64,000 bases of DNA from Malachius bipustulatus (lineage: Eukaryota > Arthropoda > Insecta > Coleoptera > Melyridae), in NCBI GenBank assembly GCA_910589415.1, contig OU342631.1, positions 20,460,001 to 20,524,000 on the forward strand, read 5' to 3'. The stretch's first letter is position 1. Each line of letters begins with the position of its first letter. Below the pieces are notes generated by a model that was not told where the DNA came from, ran no database searches, and saw only the letters and a list, made by a program, of their open reading frames with translations. Of the stretch, positions 35,761 through 51,000 are shown one piece after another. The translations under genes and the position numbers were made by a program.

Positions 35761-36046
35761 TGTCTGCAGGATCGTCTCGTTAGTTGTTGAGTCGAACTCG
35801 AGATCGACTCGAGCGAGCGAGCCGAGCCCTCCTCATTCATTCCAACACCATGGCAGTGGCAGCAAGTGCTGATTGTTCTCCAGTTATTCCGCGATAATTT
35901 TTCCAATTGTTTATTTATTTTCATCGTGCATATTATAGTGCCAAAGAAACGGATCAGTCGTCATGACGATTATTTATATCTCTGATCTCAATAATTATTA
36001 TAAATCTCATCAAACATGATCGCGACATCGCAATAAATAATTAAGA
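35761..36046 (+). promoter_or_regulatory. Receptor leader with three upstream ORFs
   Basis: A CpG-rich segment (GAGTCGAACTCGAGATCGAC, GAGCGAGCGAGCCGAGC) at 35790-35830 looks like a transcription start area. Three short ORFs precede the main start: 35850-35897 (15 codons, strong context CACCATGG), 35963-36019 (18 codons) and 36016-36036 (6 codons). A TAA in frame with the receptor lies two codons before its ATG. If the leader is unspliced, these would damp receptor translation. Confidence 0.5.
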
Positions 36047-39000
36047 ATGAAAAACACTGAACTGCTCGTGTTATTAGGGCTAGTGCTGCTAGTCAACCCA
36101 TCCAGGGGAGAAATAATATACCCTAAATGCTGCGGCCCTGAGGAACACCTTGATAAGACTTTCACCTGCAGGAATTCCTCGCGTCAGACAAGTAAATACA
36201 TAATTTTCGCAGAAGAATACTCGTCCTTGAATAATAATGAACATCTACTTAACGGGTCTTGTGTGGAAATCCAAGACGATGCTGTGAAATTATTTAATAT
36301 AAGTGCTAGTGCTGGTGAAATAAAAAATTCCAAAGACATCGAGTATTACCCAAAGTGTTGCCCATTACAATACGTTTATAATACCAAAGATCATAATTGT
36401 GTCCTTAATGAAAAGATAAATGTGAAGGATTTTATTAGAGGACAAGTTGTTAAAATAGGGCTGCATGATTGTAAGTTGTCGGTCGACTATAACGGAGTTT
36501 CTGCCGCGAATATTGTCAACGAGAATTTAATTATCTCGGGGAGGAATTTCTCCAGAGGGAAGTATTGCATAGACCAAAGCCTGGATGGCAAATTGGTGGC
36601 TAGAGGATGTCATAAGGATTTCGAGGTGTGCAAGGGTATTAGATGCATTAGGAAATGCTGCCCGGATGGGCAGAGCTTTATTGGAGGTGCTAAATGTAAA
36701 GCTAATTATGAAACTGGGGTGGATCTACATTTCTCGGACAGGATTGATGATCAGGATGGTATGTATTTATTTCATGTTTCAAAATTTATTTTCGTTATCT
36801 TTAGTTAGTCGAAAATTGATTTTTTTTTTTAAAAGGTACCTAGTAGTATATATAGCGTATTAACAATTTATAAATCGCCTTGCGAGATGGACGTGTATTT
36901 TAGAGTGTATTTTGTTATAAATTGGGAATTTTTTTATTTTTTTTTGTGATATTAGGCAGCAAAACTTTCAATCTTAAAATGAGAACCGACGTTTTTTTTA
37001 TTCCAGATTCGGATTTTTCTGCTGAAAATACTTGGGTAATTGTTGCCCCGTTCCCCCTCCACGCAGGTGGGGCAGGGGGTAAATTTTGAAAAAAATCCTG
37101 ACACTTTGTATTTTTGGGCTTAAAATATCGGATCATCTGCATTAAAAAAAATAAGGGTTCCTAACCAAATTTTCAAATTTACTACCCCGGCACACCTGCA
37201 AGCAGGTGGAAGGGTGGTGGGGGGGGGGAATATAAAGAGTATAAAATCCGAATCTGATATAAAAAACTTGAGTTCTCATTTAATATTGCAAAGGGGCTTT
37301 ATACCCATGCACCGCTAGGGGTTGGGAGTAGGTTGATCATGTTTGGCATCATTGGATGTACACCCCTTAGTCCAACTTTTATTACCCATTTTTTTGATTC
37401 GACATGTAATTAACAATTATTTAATTCTAAAAAATATATATAAAAATAGATAATAAGAGTAAAAAACCAACTAGAAAATCGATTTCGCAGTGCCAAAATT
37501 CTTCAAAAAGTTATTTTTAGAGCCTAAGAACAAATTACCTGCACCAAAAAAAAAAAAAAAATATCGGCAAACAATTTAAAATTTCATTAATTTCAGAAAT
37601 GCTCCCAACTTTATACTTTATGCCCCTCTATTATACCGAGTGCCTCAAACTTTGTTACTGCAAGCTTTTCTTTTATCTTGTCTTTTTTGAATAAAAAGTT
37701 TCACAAAGCTTTTTGGCGTAAAATCGCGGCTTGGCGTAAGAAACCGCACTTTATCTTACGATTTTTACGGTAAAGCATTCGCGCTTTAGCAATTTTTTTT
37801 TTTATAATATATTTTTTTATTTTTCTTTTTTTTTATTGCAAGGTATACAAAGCTTGGCGTTTTGTATCATGTGATTTTTTCACCTAAATTATTTCACAAT
37901 TCTTTATAACTATACGTAAAAAAAAGTAAATTGCGAAATCTATTCGATAAATACATTTTTTACCGCATGGTTCGTAAAAACTCAGCATTTTGGTAAAGAA
38001 ATCGCTTTATCTTCTGTCTTTTATGGAAACGAATTCGCGAGTTAGTGTGACATTTATACAGTTATACCCTCGGTTATACCAAGTCATCATACCTGAGAAA
38101 ACTGCAAATATTTCGAAAACGATGCGCCTTGTGAAAAAACTAAACAATATATTTTTTGTGGCACTAAAATCAGTGGCGTAAAAGACAGGAAGGAAAAAAT
38201 GGAGAAAAAGAAAAAACCTGAATATTCTACGCCACTGGAAGACATCTAGAAAATCTGAACAACCAAATTTACATGAAATATAACTAAAAACTCTTATAAT
38301 TATTAAAAGAAATTTTTTTAACATGTATATCTTGAAAACGAAGCGTTTTTATAAAAATTTTTATGAGAATTTTTTTAATTTTGACTACTACCCCTAAAAA
38401 CTTGTCGGTATATTTATGGCACTGGAACTGAGGGAAATTAACGTACCCTTTTATTGACAATAAAAGGAGCGTCAACATCCTATAGAGCCATTCTGTGGTT
38501 TCGAAGACACATTCTTCAAGGAAGAACTCCGAAAGGTAGAAGAAAAACTAGGGAAAATCCATTGGAGGAATCAGCTTGTCTCAAGAGAGAACGAATGATA
38601 CTCCTCAACCTTAGTATTAGAACACAGAATTATAAGAACTCGAAGAAACGTTCTGGGTTAACACCAGCTGGAGGCAGGGGATCTACCCGACGCCTTGATC
38701 CTTTCAAAATCCTCAAGTTTCTCAAGGAAACGGACTTGACTTGAGAGAGTGCTTTATTGATGGGGCTCCATCACCAGGAGGAAGCATCATAGTAGAAGGG
38801 ACATAATAGGTCGTAGTGACTCAATCACCCTCAATAATTACAATACAATACGATATACTGCAATGATGCAAAACTTGGGAAAAGAAGAAATTTATTGTTA
38901 GCTTTTTTCGCCACATGTTTCGTAAATTTTCCCTTAAAAAGCCGCGTCCTGTGGAAGAAAGTAAGGGTGTGATTGTTTTATTAGTATAGGTATTATAGAT

Positions 39001-42000
39001 CTCGCTATATACAGGCTGGTCCAATTTATAACGTCAGGACCTCGGTCAGGACTTAAGCATTCGATAGATAACGTTGAAATATTTTATTTATACAGGGTGT
39101 CCGGGAGAATGTGGGAAATATCTCGATTTCAGATAGAACTTAAAAAAAAAGATCAAGTGCCCATAATTTTTTTTCTAGCGGCCCTCCTTACGGAGATACA
39201 GTCTCCTAAAGAACGCCACTGGAAATCAATTTTTCTTGAATAACTTTTAAACTATGTACTTGAATAAATTTAATGAAAATATTAAATACCTATTAAACAG
39301 TAGTAAGGACTTCTTAAAATACTGACCCTAAAACATAAATTAGCTTGTTTAGTTTACCAGAGGCGGACTAGGTTGTACATTTTAATGCTTACATTTTTAA
39401 CACTCTGCATGATAAGGAGTAAAAAAAAAAACAAATTTGGTTACATGAACAAATACTTGAACATTTAGCTACAGAAAAGGTACTATTGTTCCTTGTCGAT
39501 AAAATGAACCGTTTTCGAGAAAAAAATGTTTCATTTCTATTATATGGTACTAGAATTACGATTGTTGAACCCACTTATGAATTTTTTATTGATAATGAAA
39601 TAAAACATTAACTATTTTTTTTTTTCTCGAAAACGGTTCATTTTATCAACAAGGAATAAGAGTACCTTTTCTGTAGCTTAATGTTGAGGGTATCCAAATT
39701 TGTTTTTTTTAACTCCTTATGTTTTTTTTTTTGTAACTCCTTACAGAGTGTTAAAAATGTAAGCAATAAAATGTACAACCTAGTCCGCCCCTGGTAAATT
39801 GAACAAGCTTATTTATGTTTTAGGGGCAGTATTTTAAGAGGTCTTTACTACTGTTTAATATATCAAATTTTCATTAAATTTAATCAAGTAGTTTAAAAGT
39901 TATTCATGAAAAATTGATTTCCAGTGGCGTCCTTTAGGAGGCCGTATCTCCGTAGGGGGGCTGCTAGGAAAAAAATTATGGGAACTTGTCATCTTATTTT
40001 TAATGTTCTATCTGATTCCGAGAGATTTCCCACATTTTCTCGGACACCCTATACACTGCTATCAGGGAAAGCTTCCTTTTCTAGATACAGGGTATTGAAT
40101 TTTGAAAATAAAGTATATTATTTTGAATATTGCCTAAACGGCTGCTTAGAATAATTGAAAAATTGTCATACAGTATGATCTAAGTATTCGTCATGATTTA
40201 AGGCTTAGAGTGGCCAACAACCCTTTTCAAAAAATATTTTACTCCACTGACTTTATGACAAATACAATAACGTCATTCAATGGCCCATGCATTTTTAAAC
40301 AAAAAAGTATTCCTTATTTTTTTTTTTTTTATTTGGACTATAAGAGACTTTTTTCTGCGTGATTAAAACTGCCTATAAGCAAGTAGGTACCGAAATTAAA
40401 TATTACTAGAATAGAGGGTAGAACTTAGAAAGAAACCCGTCTCAATGCATTATGTAACTGTTTCTACTCATGCGTAATTTACTACGTAGGTATACGATAC
40501 AAACTGTTAGACTATTAATTAAAAACTTATTAAGTGCAATTACATAACATAATATGAAATGTTTATTTTAAAAATCAAACTGGAGGTATAATTATCATTT
40601 CTACTTTCTGTATCTTTCTAGGAATGCAATTTACGACAAATAATAGTAAATTATCGTTCTCTGTCAAGTAAATGTGTAATAAGATTTTTTCACGAGTTTT
40701 TTCATAAATTGCTATAAATTACTATAAGTATCCGACCGTTGCCGTAAATGTGGTAACGAGAAAGAGACACCCGCTCATATTATAGGTAGCTGCAAGATTA
40801 ACACACTTCTTATCACCTCAAGACATCATAAAGTGAAACACCATATTTCTCGATTGCTCCAAGAAAAAAATTTTGATTGCTACGAAGAGGTTTTTGCAAT
40901 AGATGAAGCAGGAAGGAAGCGATTCAGTGACATAGTTGCATTTGATAAAAAATCAAATAACGCCTACATAATTGATCCAACTATACGTTTTGAAACCAAT
41001 AATCCAAATCAAGATTCTGATGTTCAATTGGAGAAACAAAATATTTATGATGGTTGTGTCGAATATTATAAAAAAAAATATTTTGAAAATTTTGGTAATC
41101 GAAATTGGCATACTTTAGGTTTATGGTTTGGGGCTAGAGGATCAATTAGTAATAGTGTTTTAAATTTTTTCGAAAAATTCAATTTAAATAAAGATGAATT
41201 ATTGATAATTTCGAAAAATATACTAATTGATTCTCTGCACATCATTCATCACCATATTTATGGTTGATTTTATAATATTTGTATTTATTAATTTTATTAT
41301 TATTATCTTCTAAGACTGATTTGTATACTGTGTATATATTGCAACCTACTAAATGTAGACAGTAAATAAATTCTAATTCATTATGAATTTCTAATCACTA
41401 TAAATAATTATAGAAAATCAACAATAATCACTATTATTACCCAGTCATTGATTCGCTCAATGGAAATTTCTCTTGTTATTGAAAAAGTAATAATAATTGA
41501 TATCGTTAAAAATAAACAAGATGCAAAAACTAGTCCGCAAGTGCTTTTTTAATGAGGCATCCCTCTAGAGTCGTGGTGAAACAGGAGATTAAAAAATGTC
41601 TTTAACGTTTAAATGTTTAAATGTTCAGTAGCAACATGTAAGTACCTAATCAAAAAAGTTTCCAACTGACGTTGGAAATAATATAATATATTATAAATAA
41701 AAATATTTTCACATCCCATTCATGTGGGAAAATTTTTTGATCACACGGTATTATTTATTAATAGGAAGCTATACATATTATTAGTCTACAGAAATAGATG
41801 CAGTAATAAAACTTGCGAGTATTATTTGACAAAGTTGCTGATACAATTTAACTTTTCAAATTCAGCAAAAGTTGGAATAGAAAGGCATGCGGAGATTACA
41901 AAATTATGTCTGAGGGGAGCAGAAAAATCTACTTTACCATGATAATTTATTTAATGACGATATCAATAATTTAAGTACTCACTATAATTCCTAAGTGTTA

Positions 42001-45000
42001 AAATAAAACATCATCACTTTATGAGTGTTTAAGCTTAAAGAAGAGTCATTTATTTTAAGACTGAATCCAATACCTACTAAAAAAAAGAGTCTCGAACATG
42101 CAGCTTAAATTCCATCAACTTTCAGGGGTCACTTAAGGGGTTAAGCGCGTTATAGTGTGTGCTTTAATACATCGTGAAGTTTTCAAATTGTAGATCTGAA
42201 ATATCTTCTTGAAGAAACTAAATATACCTAAGCTCTGAAATTCACTGCTGAAGCTCATGAGGCTCATACATGCCGGAGCTTCTCGAATCAAAAAGAAAAA
42301 GAAGATCTGCTTGTTACCAGGTCAATAATATCTTAAGAATATCTTTGATTGATTAAAAATCTGTATATGTGTTATAAATCACGAGCTTTAGAGATATGAC
42401 ATGGGACATGGTGGAAAATGCTATTTTTCGTCTTTCCAATAACCTTTTATTACATTATCGCACGTTAAGAAATAATTTTTTTCTTGTTATCTTCAAGTGA
42501 GTTTCCTCAAGACATAGGTACCTACCCTAGCAGTAATCATCAATCGTGTGTTCATTTTATATACCTTTCGATTTAGTATTCAGGTAGATACTTTTTAAGA
42601 AATTTAAATGATTAGACTTTGTTGCTCATACATTTTTTACAACAAATTTTTGGAGAGTTTCCAGATCTTGCCAATCTTTCGTATTATTCGACCATATGTT
42701 CAAGATTTGAGAGATAAAACCGAGGATAAAACACGCCTAAATATACGGATGTCCCTGAAATGACTTTATGTCTAACACTGAAAAATGTTCCTCGGTTGAA
42801 ACTAAGTCGAATTAAGTCAACTTATCTTAGTCCAAAGTTGCTTATTTTGGCCACTAGGAGATGTCAAAGTCTGAAATTGTTATTTGAGCATATAAGTCAA
42901 AAACCACTTAAGCGTTTTTGACGAAATTTTGTATAAGCGTTATGCTTTTATGGGACAAAAAGTGCAATACTAAAATTACTCATGACATCAATTCATAGGC
43001 GTAGATTATGGGTTTTTTAGGTTTCACACCCTTTGAACTTCTACTCCAAGGAATAAAAAAATTTAAATACCGAGCTTAGGTAGATTGGTCGATTCATTTT
43101 CTAAAAAAAAGGTACTCTTCATGAAAGTCGCCTAAAGAAGAAAATCGCATTTCAATGTTCACTTTAATAGTATTTTCGTAGACATTTTTTTTTCATGGAA
43201 TTTTCTTGATTTAGGTAAGTACAAGGTGAACCGTTAAGAATGGACGCCGGGATTTTCTCAGAAACTAGGCGTCGTACAGCTTCAGTAAAAAATTTCTTTA
43301 AAGGGAAGTGGCCCTAAAAAAATAATTGAAAAATAGTTTTGAACTTCTAAAATGACAGCTAGGGGGCGTAACAACCATGACCAAGTGAAAAATCTGTATT
43401 TTCTCTGAATTTTTTCACCAATATGGTGTGTTCAAAATATGATTAGTGTAATGTCCAAGTAACTTAGATTTTTTTTTATTTTAAAGTTTTATTCAAAAAG
43501 GCGTTTATTCAAATATCGATTATTCCGATTAAACTCAACGGAATTCAACCAAATTAGTCTCGTTAAAAAGAATTTTCCTATTTCCGTCGATTGCATTTTA
43601 CACCATTTTTATTTTATAACCACCGTAACCGCTAGAAGGCGTTATCTGACATGTGAGCAAACATCGCGATTTTTCTAAAAAATTCAAACGGAATGGTATA
43701 CACTTATTGTTACACAGTAAAAAAGAGAATTTAATCATAAGGTGTCATCGAAAACCGCAGCTTGCTAACTTTTTCCCAACTTTAGATATCAGCTATCAAA
43801 ATTATACGTCAATATACGTCAAAATATAGATCAAATTTTATAAACGAAACTCCTATAAAAATCAACGATCAATGAGCGATTTTTTTCTAAACGAAAAGGT
43901 TAGGCTGATTTTATAAGGAGTGCATTTTTTAGAAAACGAACGAATAATCTACGCTTAGCATTTAAAATTTTTTAATTCCATCAGCGTATAAAAGTTCAAA
44001 AGGTGTGAAACCTAAAAAAACCATGACATATACGCCAATGAATTAACGTCATACCAAATTTCATCAATAAATGCTTCATCGTTTTAGATTTTATATGCTC
44101 AAACAACAATTTCAGAATTGACACTTTGACCACTCCCAGTGGCCAGGCCAAGCAACTTTTGACAAAGATAAGTTGACTTGAATTGACTTAGTTTCACACG
44201 AGAAACATTTGGTAGTGAGCTGTAATGTTCATTTCAGGGACAGCCTGTTTTATCTAATAAATACAATCGCATCTCCTGTAATATTATATCTAAAATTATA
44301 ATATTATATCTCCTATAATATTATAGGTATTATAGTTTTCTTAATGACTAGAATCACATAAGTCCGCCTTCGTTAAGACGCACATAATTGATAAAGAACA
44401 AATAAATGAAATTAGCTGTCTAACTCTTGTAGCATTTATCTAGAGTAATCCTAATCATTATTTGCATATCAAGGCCGCAAAATATACAATTTTCTTGAGG
44501 AAATTGAAAGTTTTCCGGTTAAGTTTCTTTTTGTAATTGTATGCGAAAAATTAAAATCATACATCGCAAGATAATTTATCCCATGGTGATCGTTTGTTTG
44601 TCATTGGCAAGTGTCGTTAAAACCCATTGGCGGCCTAGGCCGCGAAATCGGAGCTATAGCGTCTGTAAAGTAGTAAATCGCGCACGCGGTGCGCGAAAAC
44701 CATACATTAGTATATAATATTTATTCGTTTATCAAACTAAGTTTATTAAGTACTTATCTACACATAAAAACAATAATTAAACTGTTTACTGCGGGGAAGA
44801 TACGTTTCAAACATATGTTAATATTTATATGCAATGCAACATTGATTTATATAATACATATTATTATTATGATGACTCAAACTGATATAATGGGACATCT
44901 ATTATTAATTATTCCGAATAGAATTATTTACATATTATTATGTTTCTCACGTTTGAGTATGTACGTGCGTACTATAGGTACTTAATTACAGTTATTTTGA

Positions 45001-48000
45001 AATTGAAACATATCAACATAGGTATACATATCTACTCACTAATAGGTATACACACACAGTAGACAGTAGAGCTACAGCCGCTTACCTATAATAGCTTTTA
45101 AGCTTTATGGCAGGTATCGAATTAAAGCCACTCGTGTCAGGTTTTATAAAAGAGGTTTACCTACATGCAAACCGTAGAATAAATATTTACTAAACAATTT
45201 AACGAGGCAACTTATTTATCTGAAGTTACAACCAAAATAGAATCACTGAGAGATTGGCAGATGACTCTCCATAAATCAGGTGTTTGATATTTTCTTTTAT
45301 CTATTGTTCAATAATATTCACTGTGTTCTAGAAAGTGTTGAAATTTGTTTATTTTTCCAAGAGTCAAATGATTTAAAAAATTAGCAAAAGGGTAACCAAC
45401 ATATACGCATATTATTATTATTTAAAATAAAAAATACTTAATAGGCCAAAACGTTCGTTTAAAACAGAAAATATATTCGTTGAAAAAATCATGTAGGTAG
45501 GTATGCGTATATTTAGCAGGTGTTATTAATTTGTCAAATTGGAAACAATTTCAAAACAAGAGTAGATATTTTTATTATAAGGTGTATCGCGAATCCCATC
45601 AAAAGGCTATTAAGTATATTTTAAATAAATGGGCATACATATACAGGGTGACTGAAATTTGCGGTATCGTTATTAATGATTTGCTTCTTACATATTTTTC
45701 TAATTCGAATCATATTATAATAGGTACGAGTACATAAAAATAATAAAATTTCTAAACAATTATTATATGTACATATAATTAGTTAACATTATTTCTCATC
45801 GTCTTCACACGATTAGTTAAATTGTGCAAAATTAATCGTCATAGTAATTCCTGGAAAACCAATTTCTTTTATTATTATGTTTTAAAAATATGTACTGCGT
45901 CTGGTAATTATATTATTATACTTACATTAGGAAAACACAATTTTTTCTCAATGAGTTTTAACGGAAATGATTCTGCAGATTCTATTACTTATTTGTAATA
46001 TAGGAACTTATTTATTTCTATTAAAAAATATATAGGGTGTCGCTAAAAGGTACCGCACCAACGCTTTACCATACACAGTCTCAAAAATGCCGATTTATCC
46101 GAAATTATCTATGCCCAAAGCGGGACTCTTTTCAAGATACATTATGTTCTTGTAAACCAAAAACACTTTTTCCAGAATAATTCAAAAATGAATTAACTGA
46201 GATAGTTTTAGGAACAATGACCCTGTGTATTTTTTATTCAAATACTAAACATATTGCTAAGCTTTTTGCCTTTTTATAAAAGTTTCGTATCCTGCATTGT
46301 TTTCCCGTAATTATTTTTTTATGATGGACCTACACTGCTGAAAACGTGTTTCTGAACATCTCTTTTTTAATTAAATTAATAATTTCAACAGCGACGTTCC
46401 AGCACGGATTCCTGGGTTTTAATATGTTGGTTTAACTGAAATTATTTATGTCTAAAATAGCCCTTTTTTCAAGATACAGTTTTTCGAAATAAGTAAAAGA
46501 AAATTAAATGAGAAACTTTAGTTTCACCGCCTGCTACGATTATTCTTAAGGTAAATATGTAAATGTGAATAAAGTCGTTTCTGAGGAATAAAAATCAATT
46601 CTTTTTATTAAAAAGAGATTTTTCACAAATACATTTTCGTGGCTTAAGCCCACCATTTAATTTAATTATGGGAAAACCATGCAAGATACAAAAGGTTTAT
46701 AAGAGAGATAAAACATTAGCAAGACTTGCGTCTTTGCATGGATAAAAAATACAGAATCAATCGGGGGCGCCCAGATAAAAACGTTCTAGGGTAAGAACTG
46801 AGACGTGACATTAAAAACAGGAATAGCCTGTATGTCAAAATATTTCTAAAACTATGTCAGTTTCTTGCGCTTAACAATATAGTAGTAGCCGGTGAAATTT
46901 TAGAGTGTCACATTTTTATAAGACCCTCTTATAAGAGGTGTATCTTGAAAAGGGTGTATTTTTGAAATAGATAATTTTGCTTAGTAATTTTTTACTTTAG
47001 CCACCAACGTAGAACAACGTTGGTGGCACCTTTTAACGACAGCCTGTATAAGAAATTAAAGACTTAAATAATAATTGTGAGTTTGAATTTTGTAAGTTGC
47101 AAGTTTCACACACGATTTTGAAGTTTACAAAAATTTTGCCAAAATTTTTTTTTTTTTTTTTAGTGTATTTTTTAACAAAAAAATACACTATTGAGGACGA
47201 CATCACTTTTCGAAAATCACCCAAACTCATCAAATGTCCACCGATCATGACCCCCAGATCACGAAAAAGTGGTTTTCCAAAATTCACCTGCCCACGATAT
47301 ATATATATATATATTTATATATATATTTATATATATATTTATTTATTTCTCCAAAATCACGATTTTTCGATTTTAAAAACGCTCCTGTAGCTTTATCTTT
47401 CAAGATTAGTGAACGAAATTTTGGATTCTTGTAAAGCTTGGGAATGACTTTAGATTTTCGTTGAAAAAAAATCCAAAAGTCACGTTACTTCTACAGGGTG
47501 TCCTTTCAAAGTTCCCCAAATGCGGTCCTTGAGGCACGGTTTCTGGCCGCAGTTTTCAATGTAGGGGGCTGAAACTTTTGTGAGAGTAAGATGTCCACAA
47601 GTAGTGGTCTGGTATTGCACTTGAGCCAAATCGGCCGAGCCGTTTCAAAATGGCGGCCATTTGAATTTTTTGAACATTAACGGAAAATTGACAATTTTTT
47701 GAACCATTGTATGAGCAAGATGGCAAAAAAACTTTGAAATCAAATTAACAGGATTTGAAGAAAATTATTGGAAATTTGAGTTAATGCAATAAAATTAGCA
47801 TATTTTCCATTAATAAGCCAGTGTCGTGGGTAGGAAAAGGGTAAAAATGTGTCAATTCTATAACCGTTTATGAGTCCATTTTTGAAGAAGTTGAACCGAA
47901 ATTTTCCATTTTTTTTTGCTTTAACATATAATTTGATGTCTTAGCTTCAATTCGCCTCGATTAATGTAGCACTTTAAACGAAAGATAAAAAAGTTTTTCG

Positions 48001-51000
48001 CTTGTGCAAAATTAGCTTACACTTATATAAAATTATTAAATCGATGAAATGGTTCGCAGTTTCTTTTTTATTTTTTTTCACATTCAATTATGAATGGTTC
48101 TGAAAATTAGAAGAGCAATCGCAACGACAATTAAATCACCTACATGCAGGTGAAAAAAGTATTCAAATTGGTTTTTTAATAACTAAGATATGACCAGTTT
48201 AAAAAATAAAATGAGTAGATGTAGGTACCTGACGTACTACATATATCTACCCCATCATCACTACAAATTCGAAACGCACCGTGTGGCTCAGTTTGTTACA
48301 TCCTTGACTTGCTAACTGTTGGAGCGGGTTCGCATCCACGAGAGGATCATTCTTTTTTTTTTGTAGGTAGGTGGAGTTTTCCCAAAAAAAAATCGGATTA
48401 TTTTTCATTAAATTCATTATAAAAAAAATAGGAAGAAAATATTTATTATTGAATCGCATAAAAATACACTATTTCTGCGATTGATGCGCAAGAAGGTTTT
48501 TTTGCACTTTATACCACTTTCCACTAGATATGGGAATATGTTTTTAGCGCGGTCTGCCGGCTATGTCTTCCAAAAAACGGTTATTCATGATAAATGTAGG
48601 AAATTTTGTCTAGGTACTTCAATTTTGTATAGAATGAGTTTGTCGAAAAAACGTTTCCCTTCTGACATTTAGGCCACAAACTGAAAAAAGGGCACACATT
48701 TGGATGAAAAGTGCGAAAAGAAAACAAAGTTCCGGCTTAAATGGGGATATGTTTGTTCTGCGCTTTCTACCGGCGGAATAGTTATAGTCTTCAAAAAAAA
48801 AAAAAAACGTTGTTTATAAGAAATGTAGGAAGAAAAAGGACTTCGAAAAAAAACTTTCTTTCTAAGATTTAGGCCAAAACTTAAAAAAATTAAAAAAATA
48901 TGGCCAAAAAGTGAAAAAAAAAACAAAGTTCCAAGCCAAATAGATATGTTTTTTGGCGCGCTCTACCGGCGAAACGGTTCGTCCTCCTTCCCCCTCCCCC
49001 CCAAAAAAAACCGTTATTTATAAGAAATATAGAAACTTGTCGAAAATGCTTCCTTTCTGAGATATAGGCACGCATAAACTAAAAAGTGCCAAAAACAAGG
49101 GCCAAATTTTTGCCTGCAACTTCAAATATATTATGTTCAATGACCCAAAAAATATAGGGGCTGAGAAAATCGAAACTATAGCGAAACTTTCCACCCAACC
49201 CCAACTTTATTCCCATGCAATTTGCCTAGCCTGCATGTTTTTTCATTTAGTTTTAACGAAACTGATTTTCCAGATTCTATTACAGCGGGTATTATAAAGG
49301 CTCATTAAGTTAACGGGCATATTTCTGTGGCCATTATTCTGAAGAAGGTATCGAGTCTAAGTGGAAATTTTTTAAATTTATCTATTCTTGACATGAAAGT
49401 AATTACAAAAATGTTAATAAAAGTCATTTGACGTCGATATTAGCTTTGAAAATGGTATCAGAAATCTGCCCGTTAGCCTAATGAGCCTTTATAATAATGG
49501 CTGCTAGTGATTTATAATACTGAGACATTTATTTATCTTCAGAAATATATACACTTATTGTAGTTAAAAATTAATTTATCTGTACACCACGTAAAAGGAG
49601 TCATTTATCTTTTCGAAACTCGTCTGTAATGAATCAAGGAGGTCATTCCAAAGGAGTTTCGAGTCAGTCACTGCGTTACATTTTAAAGTTTCTTAACATG
49701 GCATATTTTTTTATCGTTTCCTACGAGTAGCGAATATTGGGACCAAATGATCAGTTATTTTTGATTCGTTCCAAGACTTATGAAGGGGAAGATGATATAA
49801 AGGAGATTCGCCCTAGTGGAACTATTGGAAGAAAAAATAGGTGTAGAAACATCATCTTTTGGGAATAGAAGATTTAGTAGAGATTTAATGAGTTGTGGTG
49901 AATGAATTATGAGAAGTTTTATTTTATAATGTATAATATTAAAGGTAATTCTTGTGGTTTGTATTTTGCTTGGAATGGGTAAACAAGGACTTTTGCATTT
50001 AGAAATGATTATCATATATTATTTTCTATAAAAGGAATAAGTAGGTATAATAAATACAAAAATAAACACCAATTTAAATAACTTTACCATAAAATCAAAT
50101 AAAGTTAGCATAAGAGAATTCCTACTTATGCATCCATAGACTAATTTATTTTTATTAATATTATTAGATCTGTATTTATTATACTAATATTGAATCTGTG
50201 AATTTTTCGTGGACTTCGAAGTGAAGCTCATTCTGTTGTTTACATTATAAGTATAAAATTGTGACTAATAAGAATATAATTTATAAAGGAACACTGCATG
50301 ATAAGCCTGAGTTAATTAAAAATTTCCACTCTGTAGGTTTGATCAAATAATTTTAGTAATTAAAACAACTAAAATGTTTGAAAACGAGACCAAATTAATG
50401 TTACAAGTACCTAAATAGAAGAAGAAAAAAAAACTTAAATTATGACTTAATTTTTAATAAAAAAGATTTTCTATAAATAACATTACAACTTGATCTAGAA
50501 TTTCCAAAAATGATCTTGTTCTTCATTCGTTTATCAATTCTTGAACACAGACACCAAACTCTCTTATTCGGATGATTTTTCAAAGTTTGTTTTACTCACC
50601 TGACATTCAGTGAGAAAATTAGCTAGCCATTGCCGAGAAGGTGTTCACTCGATGAGAAAGTGTAGGTACAATTATTTCGATATATTAAATTATTTTAAAC
50701 ATTTCCTCTTTATTTCCACTATTTCTATTATTTCCACATTATTTCTAATATTTACATATTTTTTCCTCTATTTCCATACTTTTTCCGCTATTTCCACCAT
50801 TTGCACATTATTTTTACTATTTTACTTATTTTCTGTTATTTTCAATTATTTCCATATACTGAATTTACTATTTCTACATGATTTCCATATTTCCACATTG
50901 TTTCCACATTTTTGCCATTATTTACGACTTTCTTAAAAAAATCAGGACTCATGGTTGGAATGCTTTCAGACAAGTGAGATCTTCTGAGCCAATGTAGGCT

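Noticed and set aside
38454..38744. Host gene of 96 codons
   Set aside because: Very basic, no signal or domain, alternative frame equally open, inside an intron full of transposons; listed only as a possible retroelement piece.
47097..47434. Two frames rich in Tyr-Ile-Tyr-Ile
   Set aside because: Translation of a TA microsatellite.
49755..50015. 86-codon minus-strand frame, Ile/Ser-rich
   Set aside because: Low-complexity AT-rich translation without pattern or splice support.
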